This document shows positions 9,746 through 20,824 of a stretch of 64,000 nt of DNA, one piece after another. The DNA is from Ustilago trichophora (lineage: Eukaryota; Basidiomycota; Ustilaginomycetes; Ustilaginales; Ustilaginaceae): assembly GCA_900323505.1 (NCBI GenBank), contig OOIN01000024.1:434001-498000 (forward strand). Reading direction: 5' to 3'. A program made the translations under genes and the position numbers. The notes below the pieces were generated by a model. The model worked only from the letters and a program-made list of their open reading frames with translations, did not search any database and was not told where the DNA came from. Numbering within the stretch: the stretch's first letter is position 1; each line of letters opens with the position of its first letter.

Positions 9746-11593
9746 ATGCTTAACTCTTCCATAGACATCCGCCAAAATACAACACATACTTCATCGTCAT
9801 CCACCACCACAATGGCCTCTTCCAGCAGCCCAAGACCAAGGCGGCATCAAGTCGAGATCTATGCACATGCCCTGCGCACTCGGCTCCAGTTCGCCTCCTT
9901 CAAAGCGTTGAACGGTGTCGGCAAGGCATCCTTCTCCGACCTCACCTCTTCAGCTACAAATCCTGCTGCACCAGTCAAGCCTCTCACCCCTAGCCTTGTC
10001 GAGAACAATCAGCCAGAAGCATCCGCCTCTTCACCAGCTTCCACGCCAACTCTCTCTTCAGGAGAATCTCTGCCCTCATCATCACAGTCATCAGCACGAT
10101 CCACAAGGTCGATCTACTTGGACATTTTTGGCACCGATTTCCGCTCCTCCCCTTCTTCTTCAAAGAGTCTCAGCAGGGCGACGTCGTTTGCTTCCACCTC
10201 GACACCATCTAAGCGACCTTCGAATTCGTCGTCAACCTCAACACGATCGTTGCTAGACAAGGCCGCATCTTCACCCCAGCTCGGCTCACCAGAGAGAAAG
10301 AATGGCAGATTCGACTGGCACAACAACCCTACACCGGCAATGGTCGCACACGAGACAAAGCTCGCCGAGGAAAGTTTCGCCTTGCCGACAGGCTCTCCAT
10401 CAAAGCGCCGCAGGGAGGCTAGCCACAATCCCACGTCGAGCCATCTCTTGAGCACACCCAAGAGAGCACGAATGCAGAGCAGCGGATTCCTACCCAACGG
10501 TCATCCAGCATCATCTCTGGCACAAGACCTCGGTTTGACAACACCAAGGACGCCTCGATCGAGACATGCTTCAGGTAGACATGTCTTTGCTATCCAACAT
10601 CAAACTGTCGAGCAGGATCAAGCAGAGCGCGACCGTGTAGCCAACACTCTAGCAGCACTTGCAGAGGCAAGGAATGCTGCCAGCAGCGCTTCTGACTCGA
10701 GTTCGGGTAGCGATAGGCCACACACGCCACCACCCGCAGATTCGCAAGGAGCAGGGCTCGGATTCGGCTTTGCAAGCCCATCCATCCGACGAGGCAGTGA
10801 AACTTTTACTCAGCCCGTTGCCAAGCGAGGACACAAGAGAAACGTTAGCTGGGGAAAGCTCCCCGCAGATTTGCATGCAGAAGAGCCGCCCAAGAAGCAG
10901 GTTCAGGAAGAAGGAGAGGATCGCGCAGCAGCAGACTACCTTCTCTTTCTTGCTTCGTCACCGTCGCCGTCGTCGATCAAGAGGTTCAGTGGCGATAATG
11001 AGTCAGTGGGAAGCAACGGAATCCTCTCGACACCGGCACAGACCTCGCTTTGGGATCCGTTTAACAGCGACCCGCTGTCCAACTCTGGCGGTCGTCGAAG
11101 TCGACTCCAGTCCAGTGCTGGTGCTGTCCCTCCCCGTCATACAAACTCGGCAACAACCCCGTTAACCCCACCACCGACCAACCGAAAGCTCGCCAGGACT
11201 ACAGAGATGGTAGGGTTGGGATTCGATGCCGACACCCTCTCCTCCAGTTCTACCCCGACCACGCCTTCAAAGCCAGCGGCCAATGCTGAGGAGTACATCC
11301 TGCGATCGACAGCTCGTTCACCCCGTACACCGCCGCCCTCAACTCACCTTCCCTTACGCAACAACTCTGCAACGTTTGACAGCAACGCGTTTTTCCCCAG
11401 CACCCCACCTAATGCACCTGGAGCCCCCGGTGGGGACACCACATTTCACTATGCCGACTTTGTCAATGTCTCTCCCAGCCCTCAACCCCCTTCCACCAGC
11501 CGTTTCCCTGGTGGACCCAGTGCGTATCTAGGATCCGCACATCGTACACCAACAAAAACAAACCGCTTTCGCTTTGACCCTCGTCATACCTAA
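9746..11593 (+). CDS. Whi5/Nrm1-like G1/S transcriptional repressor candidate
   Basis: A 615-residue, mostly disordered Ser/Thr/Pro-rich protein. Residues about 34-56 (QVEIYAHALRTRLQFASFKA) resemble the short GTB motif by which yeast Whi5 and Nrm1 bind SBF/MBF-type G1/S transcription factors. Further islands that look conserved are AADYLLFLASSPSPS and FHYADFVNVSPSPQP. Many SP and TP pairs followed by basic residues (for example TTPRTPRSRH) would fit cyclin-dependent kinase control, as known for Whi5. The first in-frame ATG is at 9746. The ATG at 9812, in the context CACAATGG, is a good alternative start that keeps the motif. The family assignment rests on one short motif and is therefore moderate; otherwise this is a low-complexity nuclear protein of unknown function. 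Confidence 0.55.
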   Translation: MLNSSIDIRQNTTHTSSSSTTTMASSSSPRPRRHQVEIYAHALRTRLQFASFKALNGVGKASFSDLTSSATNPAAPVKPLTPSLVENNQPEASASSPASTPTLSSGESLPSSSQSSARSTRSIYLDIFGTDFRSSPSSSKSLSRATSFASTSTPSKRPSNSSSTSTRSLLDKAASSPQLGSPERKNGRFDWHNNPTPAMVAHETKLAEESFALPTGSPSKRRREASHNPTSSHLLSTPKRARMQSSGFLPNGHPASSLAQDLGLTTPRTPRSRHASGRHVFAIQHQTVEQDQAERDRVANTLAALAEARNAASSASDSSSGSDRPHTPPPADSQGAGLGFGFASPSIRRGSETFTQPVAKRGHKRNVSWGKLPADLHAEEPPKKQVQEEGEDRAAADYLLFLASSPSPSSIKRFSGDNESVGSNGILSTPAQTSLWDPFNSDPLSNSGGRRSRLQSSAGAVPPRHTNSATTPLTPPPTNRKLARTTEMVGLGFDADTLSSSSTPTTPSKPAANAEEYILRSTARSPRTPPPSTHLPLRNNSATFDSNAFFPSTPPNAPGAPGGDTTFHYADFVNVSPSPQPPSTSRFPGGPSAYLGSAHRTPTKTNRFRFDPRHT

Positions 11594-12317
11594 ATCACAA
11601 CAACAATATACCTTTTCTCTCCCCCTCTCTTGCTGTAAACAACAAATGGGATACTCTACTTCCTGCTTTTGTACGATAATTCACCCCCTCTTATATATCC
11701 CTGCACTGTTGAGATTTAAGATTCTGTTCATGACTTGTCCTCCTTTTCCAAAAGATAGGTAGAGGTTTGGTTTTTTTTTTTGCTTTTTAAATGTATCAAT
11801 ATCTTGGGCACATTTTGGATTCTGTGTGTTTTGGTTTGGGAACCTTTTTGTGGGCAAGTCGTTTATATTTTCATATATGGGTGGGGTAAGTTGTTGAGAG
11901 GATGGGAAAGGATTGTGATTGTTGTTGGGAACGCTTCTAACAACGAGGTGTGTTGGGGCTGACCCTTGCCCATCGAAAAGAGACTTGACAATCGGTCAGA
12001 CTGATATCGAGCTGGAAAACCTTTTCAAATACGACGTCTCGACAAGAGCCAAAAAATTCGAGTATGACGCAAATCAGGTTTGGACTGGTCAGTCGGATAT
12101 TTGACCAGCATCAATATTGTCTTCCTAAGTCCCAATAGCACCTAGCAAGATGCTGACGCCAACTGCATTTCACAGACATCCAACTCTACTCTAACAAAAC
12201 TTTTGCACACCCCTACTGCTGCCGCAAGGATGTCGAATGTGTTTCTTCACAGCATCCCTGACGAACTTGTATTGGTACAAAGCAAAAAGTAAATCTTCGT
12301 CCTTGTTGAAGCTGTGC
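11594..12317. other. Convergent intergenic region
   Basis: Shared 3' flank of the Whi5-like gene (+) and the phosphopantothenate-cysteine ligase gene (-). It is AT-richer than its surroundings, with T-rich stretches at 11770-11785 that could serve 3'-end formation. No gene is seen. Confidence 0.6.
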
Positions 12318-13451
12318 TTAGATCCTCGAAGCGGCGCCTGCAGAAGACGATTTGGCAATCCACTGTTCGTGTCTGCTACACAATTCTCTGATAATATCTT
12401 CTTCCAGTTCCCTTTCCCCACCTTTGCCTCCTCCACCTTCTGCGGTACCTGGGATGGAGCTCGACCCGTCGGCAGCCAAACGCATCCATGTAGCGGTGAA
12501 TTCTTCCCCATCGACCGAGATTGAGTCGGACGGTCTTTGTGTGGAAGGAGCGACGTTGCTCGCCTTTCGTTCGACAAAGACGACTTCAAATTTGCGCCTG
12601 TTCAGATCGTTCCCAATGACCAGCTGATGACCGTACCTCTGTAGAGCACCGACGGCTTTGGGGATGAGAAGTTGTGGATCTGTTTCGAGTTTAAAACTGA
12701 CCAGATAGCCTTCAGGAACCCATTGTTCGACCATGGGTTTGAGTACTTTGGGTACTTGATCCATTTCAATAACGAGCGAACCTTTGCCCGATTGGATCTT
12801 GTGCTCGGGAACATTGGTTGATGGGATGAAAAAGTCACTAACCGCCGCGGCGAGGTAGTACATTCCATTCCGCCCAAGTGGCTGCATAACGCGAGACATT
12901 TCTCGTAGAAGCCAAAGGTAGTCATTGACCGTCACAAAGGGGACCGTATGAAGCAGGCCAGAAGTCCTTGCATGATGGTATGCGGATAGAATAGGTCGAA
13001 GATGGGCAACATGCTGTTTAAGCACGGTAATGTCATCCTCACCCGACTCTGAGGCGGGGGAATCTGTATGGACATGAGTGGCCGGATCAGCCAGCAAGTC
13101 TAAGAACGGGTTTGTCGTGTGGCTATAGTGTCGAGTGTAGGGTGCCAGAGAATGCTGTCGGCTCATAAAGATGACTGCGTAGCCAGCGGAGAGGAAGTAT
13201 TCGGCAGAGGTGGCACCTCGTGTACCGGCGGAAAAGTTGTCAAGGAAACGTACGACGTTCTTTTCCAGAGGAACGGTGGTTCCTCCTGATGTGACGAGGA
13301 CCACACGACGTCCTTCTCTGATATGTCGCTGGACGAACTCGGATGCTGCCGAGGAGAGTTCGGAGAGGTTGGAAGGTGGGGATTGCGTCTGGAAGAATCG
13401 ATCACTTGACCATTTCGGTGAGGAGCAAGAGGATGCGGATGGATCCGACAT
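12318..13451 (-). CDS. CAB2: Phosphopantothenate-cysteine ligase (coenzyme A synthesis)
   Basis: A 377-residue homologue of eukaryotic phosphopantothenate-cysteine ligase (yeast Cab2, human PPCS). The enzyme joins cysteine to 4'-phosphopantothenate at the expense of a nucleotide triphosphate in the second step of CoA synthesis in the cytosol. Family signatures visible are VLVTSGGTTVPLEKNVVRF followed by LDNFSAGTRGA (nucleotide-binding Rossmann part), YLAAAVSDFFIP, and the HKIQSGKGSL substrate region followed by PKVLKPM. The open frame continues upstream without an ATG, so the first ATG at 13451 (MSDPSASS) is chosen. A Gly/Glu-rich insert near the C-terminus is not part of the fold. It is transcribed away from the C2H2 gene across a 747-base shared upstream region. 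Confidence 0.92.
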   Translation of the reverse strand: MSDPSASSCSSPKWSSDRFFQTQSPPSNLSELSSAASEFVQRHIREGRRVVLVTSGGTTVPLEKNVVRFLDNFSAGTRGATSAEYFLSAGYAVIFMSRQHSLAPYTRHYSHTTNPFLDLLADPATHVHTDSPASESGEDDITVLKQHVAHLRPILSAYHHARTSGLLHTVPFVTVNDYLWLLREMSRVMQPLGRNGMYYLAAAVSDFFIPSTNVPEHKIQSGKGSLVIEMDQVPKVLKPMVEQWVPEGYLVSFKLETDPQLLIPKAVGALQRYGHQLVIGNDLNRRKFEVVFVERKASNVAPSTQRPSDSISVDGEEFTATWMRLAADGSSSIPGTAEGGGGKGGERELEEDIIRELCSRHEQWIAKSSSAGAASRI

Positions 13452-14198
13452 CGTGTGATCTAGCGCAGAGTGGGTTCTAAGAGGTGGGATGTGACGAAGA
13501 CGAAAAAGTGCTGGTGTGGATGCTGCACCCTGGCACCCTGGATAGACAGTAACTAGCACGCGTGTCTGTAGTGACGGGACTACCCAGATGACCTTGAGCA
13601 GAAATTGTTGAGCAGAGATGCCAAGTGTGATGCTAGGCTTCGACCGTCAACTTTGAGAAGGAGTATTGGATGAAAAGATCAGGGTTGACCAGGAAAGGAA
13701 AGGGACGAGAGGATTCCAAGTCGGCTCGTGCGCTGTGATTGGCGTGCGGGGGTGAAGCGGACTCTTGCTCTAAAACCAAGCCGAAAATGGGTTGGGTGGT
13801 TGGGTGGCTTGACTGCTGTGGAAATTCTTCTTCTTGCGGAGCCAAAAGAGCCTTTGCGTCGTCGCGCTGTGTAGGAATCTCGGATCTCGAATATCGACTC
13901 GACTCACTCCATCTCTTCGCGAGATGAGTAGTTGCGAAAAGTCCCACACACATACAGTACTGTACATACACATATCACTCAAAAAGCCACACAGTATTTG
14001 TGCTCAAGCGCAAGTTGCTAGAAGAGGCGCGTGCATCAACATCAGCAGTTGACCAAGAGTGGCTGCCTACATCGAATGTCTTCCGACCACCACAACTCAA
14101 CCACAAAGACTCGCTCCCACGCTCGCTTCGGATCCCATCCGCATCAAGTATTCTGTTGATACACTGACAGCTGGTACGCTGCCCACTATCGCTCCACA
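13452..14198. other. Divergent promoter region
   Basis: Lies between the divergently transcribed ligase (-) and C2H2 gene (+). It contains an ACAGTACTGT palindrome at 13954-13963 (within CATACAGTACTGTACATAC). No additional coding region is supported. Confidence 0.55.
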
Positions 14199-15976
14199 AT
14201 GCCTCGCAGGAAAATTGTGGATAATGGTGCGGCCAGCACTGCCTCTGCCGCTGGTACACCATCTCGTCGTCTTGGCTCCTCGGCTGCACCCGAACGCTCA
14301 ACATCACCCACATCCTCCCTCGGCGGCGGTAGAATCTCCAACCCTCCTTCGTCGCCGCACAAACCACCACCTGGCGCCATCCGCTCCAAGCAAACCAATC
14401 CTCCCATCGCCGCCAACATGCCCGCACGCGCACCCTCACCAACACTGTCCGAGATATCCACATCCGCATCTGAAGGCGAAGATGGCGGTCCATCCTCAAA
14501 TCAGCAGCGTCTTCGTTCTGCGTCTCCCGAAGGCGACGAACTGGCTGATGAGTCTGTCCGAGAACCTGCGACCAGCAACGACGCCGAAGTGACCTGCCAG
14601 TGGAACGACTGCGGAGAGGCATTCAACAGCTTACAGCCTTTCATCGACCACTTGCATCACGAGCATATCGGAATCCACAAAAGCAAGTACATGTGCGAAT
14701 GGACCGGCTGCATTCGTAAGGGCAAACCACAGACATCCAGATTCGCCCTACTCAGTCATCTCAGAAGCCATACCGGAGAGAAGCCTTTCACGTGTCCTAG
14801 ACCTGGTAAGTTTGCACCATGAATCGCAAAATGATACGCTATGACTGTTACACTCACTGACACTCTACTTTTTGTTCACTGTCACCTGTAGAATGTGACA
14901 AGAGCTTCACCCGCTCCGATGCGCTCAGCAAGCACATGCGCGTACAGCACAACATCATCACCGCCGGTTCTCGCAAAGCCGCCGCCTCCTCTTCCAATGC
15001 CCACGAAGATGGAGCCGAAGATGCCTCCATGCTTGCCGAAGGAGGCGCCGAAGCTGCACCTGCCAAATCCGGTCCAGGTGCCACTGGCGATTCTCTCGGA
15101 GATGAACTACTCGAACTTGCCGAAGGCGAAGGTTCCGAATTCGGCTTGACAAAAGGCGCAACAGGCGATGCCAACCTCTACACCATGTCTGCCGAAGAGC
15201 TGGGCATTCAAGACCGCCTCCCAGCCGCAGAGAGCGATTCGGAGGAATCCAAGCGTACCGAAGCGGTTCTCGGTCGAGCACTCCGAACGTGGGCCAAAGA
15301 CATGAGGGAGCGTGAACGTAGCAGAAAGCTTCGCGAGACTGCCTCTGCAGCTCGCAACCGCAACGGCGCTGACGTAGACGATCTGATCAACGGATCTGCT
15401 TCCACCAGCGCCGGTGTCAAGCGTGCGCGCGCAAACGACTACGACAGCGATTCCGGCGATTCCATGCCCGACGTTTCTGAACTTCGACGTTCTCGCCGTA
15501 GCACACGTGCATCTTCCGCAGCCAACGGCAGCGCTTCTCGCCGTCGCTCATCCCGTTTCGGCGCTGTCGGCGACGAAAACCCAGACGAATCCACAGAATC
15601 CGGAATGGAAGCCGCCCAATCAGCCATTCGCAACGCACGCAACCGCTACCTTGTTGAGAAAGCCAAACTCCGCTACATCCGCTCCGAGAATGCTCGACTT
15701 TGGGATCATCTTGAATCGTTGCAAGCCGAACAGAAAAGGGTCTCACGCCAATGCACTGCGGCACTGGAACAGGCTCTGGTCTATGAATTGGGTCAGGATG
15801 TGGATGCGATTTTCACTCCTCCAGCTTCGCCCAAGTTGGCAACGGCGACAATGACTGTAGGCGAACAGGCGCAGGCGTTGAGGCACGAGGTGGCGGAGGA
15901 AGAGGTGGCTGCTAGGGGCACGTTTATCGACGATGAATCAGCAGCGTCGGCTGCGCATGGTGTCGCTGCTGCTTGA
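14199..15976 (+). CDS. C2H2 zinc-finger protein, INO80 subunit Iec1-like
   Basis: Two exons, 14199-14805 and 14892-15976, joined across an 86-base GTAAGT..TAG intron that interrupts the last finger and restores the reading frame, giving 563 residues. Tandem C2H2 fingers occupy about 131-220. The first has CQWNDCGEAF, the second CEWTGCIRKGKPQTSRFALL then HLRSH, linked by TGEKPF to the third, CPRPECDKSFTRSDALSKHM, which is completed by splicing. The wide-loop second finger followed by RFALL.HLRSHTGEKPF is, as far as I recall, the arrangement in fission yeast Iec1 and related fungal factors. The C-terminal half is acidic, then basic, and ends with a predicted helical/coiled-coil stretch (about 460-530: YLVEKAKLRYIRSENARLW). 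It is probably nuclear and DNA- or chromatin-associated; the Iec1 link is tentative. Confidence 0.8.
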
Positions 15977-16117
15977 GAACAGAAAATGTACTGTATTACT
16001 ATCCACCACACAACCATATTCATGTGTGGTTTGAATGCGACAGATCTGATACGTTGTAGTTGTCGTCTGTGTCCCAGCGACGCGTCTCGTCTTAACGAGA
16101 AATCATTCCGTCAGCCA

Positions 16118-16175
<58 letters not shown>

Positions 16176-16308
16176 GCGAGCAATCTCTTGGTAACATTGG
16201 TCGAATGAGCGAAACAACCAATTATTTTTCCCTGTAATGAGAAATCTACAACCAGGCGCTTTGGGTGACGGGATGGGGGGGAACAAGGTCTGTGTTTTAT
16301 GCTACAAT
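15977..16308. other. Convergent intergenic region with CA repeat
   Basis: Short 3'-to-3' space between the C2H2 gene (+) and the permease gene (-), dominated by the CA microsatellite at 16121-16174. No gene is seen. Confidence 0.7.
16121..16174. repeat. (CA)27 microsatellite
   Basis: 54 uninterrupted bases of CA dinucleotide between two convergent genes; probably length-polymorphic. Confidence 0.95.
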
Positions 16309-18172
16309 TTACCAGTTCTTGGCGTAGACCCAAGCTTTCTTGTACAAAGGAGCGTTAGCGATTTCTGCGGCGGCCTTTTCCTCGTCCTGTTTCCAAATGA
16401 GTTCGTCCTGTTCATCAAACTCTTTCACGTCAGTGAGGAGGTCAACTTCTGTGGGTTTGATGAATTTTGTCTTGTGCCAAAGTTTCCATCCGATGAGAAT
16501 GATGAAGAAGATGGGTAAACCAATGTAATTGGTCAGGAAGGTTCTCCAGTTGAAAGTGAAGAGGAAAGAGTTCCATCCTTTAAAGAATACTACGACGGCG
16601 GTAAAGACGACGGCAATGTAGGACGAGTAAGGTTGCAAAGGTGCCTGCCAAGGTAGAGAGGAACGTGCCATTCCTTGAGCCTTCATAGCCTTCATGAAAT
16701 GGATGTGGGAAATGAGGATGCAGATCCAAGTCAAACCGCCAAACATTGTCACCGAGGCAACGAGGTACGAGAAAGTCTGAGGTCCACCCGAGGCAAGATT
16801 GATGAAAGCCAAACCACAAAACAAGGCCGTAACCGAGAGAGCGACGTAAGGTACACCGCGCTTATCAACACGACGGAAGATCTTGGGTGCTTTACCATCA
16901 ATTGCAAGACCGTAAAGGGTACGAGCAGCAATGTACTGGTCCGAGTTGGCGGCCGAAATGCAGAAGATGAGAATGGCAGCGTTGATAATGTCGGGCAAGA
17001 CGCGAATCTTTGCACGAATAATAGCAACGACAAAAGGAGAGGCAGCGGCAGAAGTACCCTTCTTGTTGGCGGCCAAAAGTTGAGGTGCATTGGATGGGAC
17101 GACCATTCCAACGAGCAAAGCGCCGAGAATGTAGAAAAAGGCAATACGGAAGAAGGTCTTCTTGATGGCAGAGGGAACGCTCTTGCGTGGGTTGGCGGCT
17201 TCTCCAACGGTAACACCCACCAGCTCGGTTCCTGTTTATGCCCACCAACGAAATCAAAAAGGAAGATAAAAGCATTAATGAGATAGGATGAGGTCAGTGA
17301 CCGTCTCAACGATATATAGACCTCACGATCGTTGGTTTTGAGACGTGAGGGAGGGATAAAGGAGAATTTTTCTCACCTGTGTAGGCAAACAATGCGGTGA
17401 CCATGGTAGACCAGAAGCCAAGGAACATTCCCTTGGATCCCGAAGTCTTGGGGTAAGCACGGAAGGCGAGACCATCTTGGAAGTTGCGGAAACCGATCCT
17501 GTCCTTGGTTGGCGATCCTCCCAAGTCAATAATGAGCAGCAAGAGGATCAAACCGGTCATGGTAATGATCTTGACAAGCGACAGCCAAAACTCGACCTCT
17601 CCGAACCATTTGGGACCACCAAAGTTAAGCGCGATGATAAGAACCGTGACAATGGCGATCCAGATGCCTCCCGAGAGGTCAGCATTCCAGTAGCGAATAA
17701 CCAAAGCGGCGGCATTGATGTTGTTGGCGGTGACCACAAGGTACTTGAAGAGGTAGTTGTAACCAGTAGCAACACCGAATTCATCAGAGACGAAACGAGT
17801 GGCATGGCCGGCGAATCCACGAGGATGAGGCATATAAGTCGACATTTCACCCAAGGCCGACATGACAGCGGCACAGCAGAAACCCATGACCGAGTACGAG
17901 ATCAAAATTGAAGCCGGGCCACCATTGGCGAGACCTGTACCAGTACCGATAATGAGACCCGTTCCAAGAGCACCACCGATGGCAATCATGGAAATCTGAC
18001 GGCCCTTCAAGGCACGGTGAAGCTGACGTTCCTCGGCGGGCTTTTCAGCTTCAAAGGAGGAAGTTTTGGCAACTCCATCGTGATTATCGTAACCTTTGAC
18101 TTCGTCACCGGAGGACGAAGCTTTTTCCTGATAGTAAGGGGATTCGGTGTTGATCTGATCGGCGGGCGCCAT
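16309..18172 (-). CDS. Amino-acid permease, YAT/AAP family (Dip5-like)
   Basis: Plasma-membrane proton-coupled amino-acid transporter of the fungal YAT family. Two exons on the minus strand, 18172-17377 and 17231-16309, with a 145-base GTGAGA..CAG intron. Splicing rebuilds the conserved FAYTGTELVGVTVGEAANPRK segment and gives 572 residues. The N-terminus is a polar cytosolic tail. The first membrane helix region carries the family signature MIAIGGALGTGLIIGTG, and about 12 hydrophobic segments follow. The C-terminal cytosolic tail ends in YKKAWVYAKNW. The sequence most resembles dicarboxylic amino-acid permease Dip5, but substrate specificity cannot be read from sequence alone. The upstream region carries four GATAAG sites, consistent with nitrogen regulation (inference). 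Confidence 0.9.
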
Positions 18173-18674
18173 GGTGAAGAAAGGTGGCGTTGCCTAGCCG
18201 GAGGAAGGTGGGATGATGAAATCTAAGTCGGGGAAAAAGAACCGCCTGCCTGGCGAGAAACAAAGAAAATGAAGCAATAGACAGGCTTTTGTGGGCGTAG
18301 ATGTATGGTTGAGGAGAAGAAGCAAACGATTGTGTGGGGATCGTTTCCGACGACAAGACAAGGCAGAAAGGGGGATGTTTTTAAAGGGACGGGCTTGCTT
18401 GGATAGGGATCTGCAAAGATATGAAGAAAAAAAAAAATAAGAATGAAATATAATACCACACACACACACACACACGAGGCTTCGAGGGACAAGGCGTAGC
18501 AACAGTGATTGCGTGCGCTTTTTTTTTTCTGTTCTTTTGTTCAAGATTCGCGGTTACCAATCCGGGTCTCTCTTTTTGATTTTTTGCTCTGCGCGTTCCG
18601 CAGCCCGACTCCGCACTACATTAAACCCCACCCACCGAGTCTTTCTGCGAAGCAACGACCCGCTTGTCCATTGT

Positions 18675-18680
18675 CTTATC
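18675..18680 (-). promoter_or_regulatory. GATAAG site upstream of permease
   Basis: CTTATC on the plus strand, about 500 bases upstream of the permease ATG (18172). It is the core site for fungal GATA factors. One of four in 0.9 kb. Confidence 0.35.
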
Positions 18681-18794
18681 GAAGCATGATCTCCACCGGT
18701 CAAGGAACGAGGGTGTACGAGGGAAGACTTCATTCATGTTGCATCTTGTTACAAGGGGCTAGACCAAATGCCTTCAAGAGAGGAACGAGGTGTC

Positions 18795-18800
18795 GATAAG
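18795..18800 (+). promoter_or_regulatory. GATAAG site upstream of permease
   Basis: GATAAG about 620 bases upstream of the permease start; candidate binding site for a GATA transcription factor. Confidence 0.35.
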
Positions 18801-18865
18801 GAAAAAAAAATCAGGAAAGCCACGCGGCCTTGACACTGAGCGCAAGGTCACAAGTCTATCTCTCT

Positions 18866-18888
18866 GTCTGACTGTCTGACTGTCTGAC
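18866..18888. repeat. TGTCTGAC tandem repeat
   Basis: Three consecutive copies of an 8-base unit in the permease upstream region, flanked by GATAAG sites. Confidence 0.8.
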
Positions 18889-18894
18889 CGTTCC

Positions 18895-18900
18895 GATAAG
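18895..18900 (+). promoter_or_regulatory. GATAAG site upstream of permease
   Basis: GATAAG about 720 bases upstream of the permease start, 100 bases from the previous site. Confidence 0.35.
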
Positions 18901-19575
18901 CAAAGTGAATTGGCCCACTTTTCTCCTCACCAAATCAAAGTTAACAACAACAGTAGATCGAGCCTCAGAAGTCTCTAAGCGGCGGGCCAACCAGCCAACT
19001 AAAAAGATAATTTTCTAAAAAAAAAAAGGACCCCGTCATGCCAAAACCGACCGACCGAAGATGCGTTTCTCATCCAGTGCCTCAGGTGGCGAAAAATCAA
19101 AAGCCAAATGCGCACATGGCTTCAAAAGGGAACAAAAAAGGGGAAAATCAACCGCCGATTTTGATTTTCTGTCTGCACCAAAATCTCTCCGCGTCCGCTT
19201 GTTCTGTTCGTTCCGTCCGTGGTTGACAGGCGCAGCCAACCAATTTTTTGTTCTTTTCTTTCTCTCTCTGGCGCTGTGTCTGTCCCTCCCTTCACAACTC
19301 ATGAAAAAATTCTCCTCGTGCCAAGACCAGACATACGACACAAATTAAAAAAAAGGGGGGGAAGATTATATTTTTGGTGACCGCCTCCGCCCGTCGGTTC
19401 TAGCGGTCACTCAAAGCAATACCTTTTCCTTCTTTTCTTTTCTCAAAACCATTTCGTCGTCGTGCTCTTCCCATTCTTCATTTATCAGTTTGAAAGAGTG
19501 TTGGAATAGTTTGCTTAGCGGCCTTGATTCGGGGCTGGATGTATGTGCGTTTCATGTTAGCAAGAAAACTTAAGG

Positions 19576-19581
19576 GATAAG
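19576..19581 (+). promoter_or_regulatory. GATAAG site, distal
   Basis: GATAAG about 1.4 kb upstream of the permease start. It could be a chance occurrence. Confidence 0.25.
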
Positions 19582-20804
19582 TGAGGTGCTTAGGAGAGAC
19601 ATCCGAAAGGTTCAAGGCAGTCAAGTCGAATGTCAAAACAAAGAAAAATCAAATTAAAAGCCAAGGCGGCATAAGGTGACCGTCGTCGCCGCTGTCGCAG
19701 TGTCAAATGACGGATTTCTCCTTAGTTACAGGAGCTCGTGACCAAAGGCCAAATCTGAGTTTTGTCTCGCATGAAAAAATTTCGCGCACTGCCATTCCAA
19801 CCTCTCTCTCTCTTCTTCTTTTGCTATACTTTTGGGCGGAATACCAACCTATGGCAGAGGGAAAGAGAGGAAGAGATAGCAAAAGTTTTCTTGGCATTCC
19901 AACCTCGCTTATGCATACAGTACCTACACTGTACACAACACCACGTCTGCATACTGGGGCCGTCCAATAATCATCCTTCAAGCGAGCCAACTCGTGTCTA
20001 ATTGGTTACCTTGGCTTGGTGTCGCTATCATGTGCGTGTTTCTAATTGGCCGAACCATTCATTCATTTCAATGTTGAATGCAAGTGCCCTTTTTTTTTTT
20101 TTTTTTTTTCTTTGTCAAGTGACCTTGCAATGTTTTGCTTTCCAACCCTCTTCCCTTACTTCTCCGGCTATGCTTTACACAAACTGACAGAGACGGTGAC
20201 CAGTGTGAGTGTTTCCGAAGATCGGCAATATGAATTCAGCATGTCATGTGAGCCCTCTCTCTCTTTTCGGTCGAGTGTGCCTGAATCTGAAATTTTGATG
20301 AGGAGGTCATGCTGAAACGATGATAGCGTGGCGTATACATCCCCCCACGTCCATTCATTCTCAATACTGCAGTACACATAGAGGTACCATCTTCTTCCTC
20401 CCCCGCAAAACCAAATCTTGATCCCCTGTACTGTACTGTGCAAAGCCTCATTTCCTACAAACCCCAGAGTTCCAGCCCACCAACCTACTGTATCGGTTGT
20501 GAACCATGTACATGGCACAACAAAGATTTCGTACCTCATCCCCTCTTCATCAAGAAACCATGAATGGCGGAGTCTAACATAACCGATGAATCCCTCCCTA
20601 AATCCAAACCGAATCTGCCCGTTCCTATACCTGACCATACCCCCGACCGGTCTTGCACCAAAAAGTATTCAATCTGTGTCGGGAAGGATTTTCTTTTTTT
20701 TTTGGTCAATCTAAGCTCAGCTGTCACCGTGAAATTTGCCGAATCCCCCACAATCCCACCCGTTGCCCTCACATCACAAAGTGTCTCAATCCATTCGGAA
20801 ATAT

Positions 20805-20824
20805 ACAGTACAGTACTGTACTGT
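20805..20824. repeat. 20-bp perfect palindrome ACAGTACAGTACTGTACTGT
   Basis: The sequence equals its own reverse complement. It belongs to a family of ACAGTAC/GTACTGT palindromic motifs scattered in the intergenic DNA of this window. Confidence 0.85.

Noticed and set aside
16121..16174. CA repeat considered as a CRISPR-like or minisatellite array
   Set aside because: Plain dinucleotide repeat without spacers in a eukaryotic genome.
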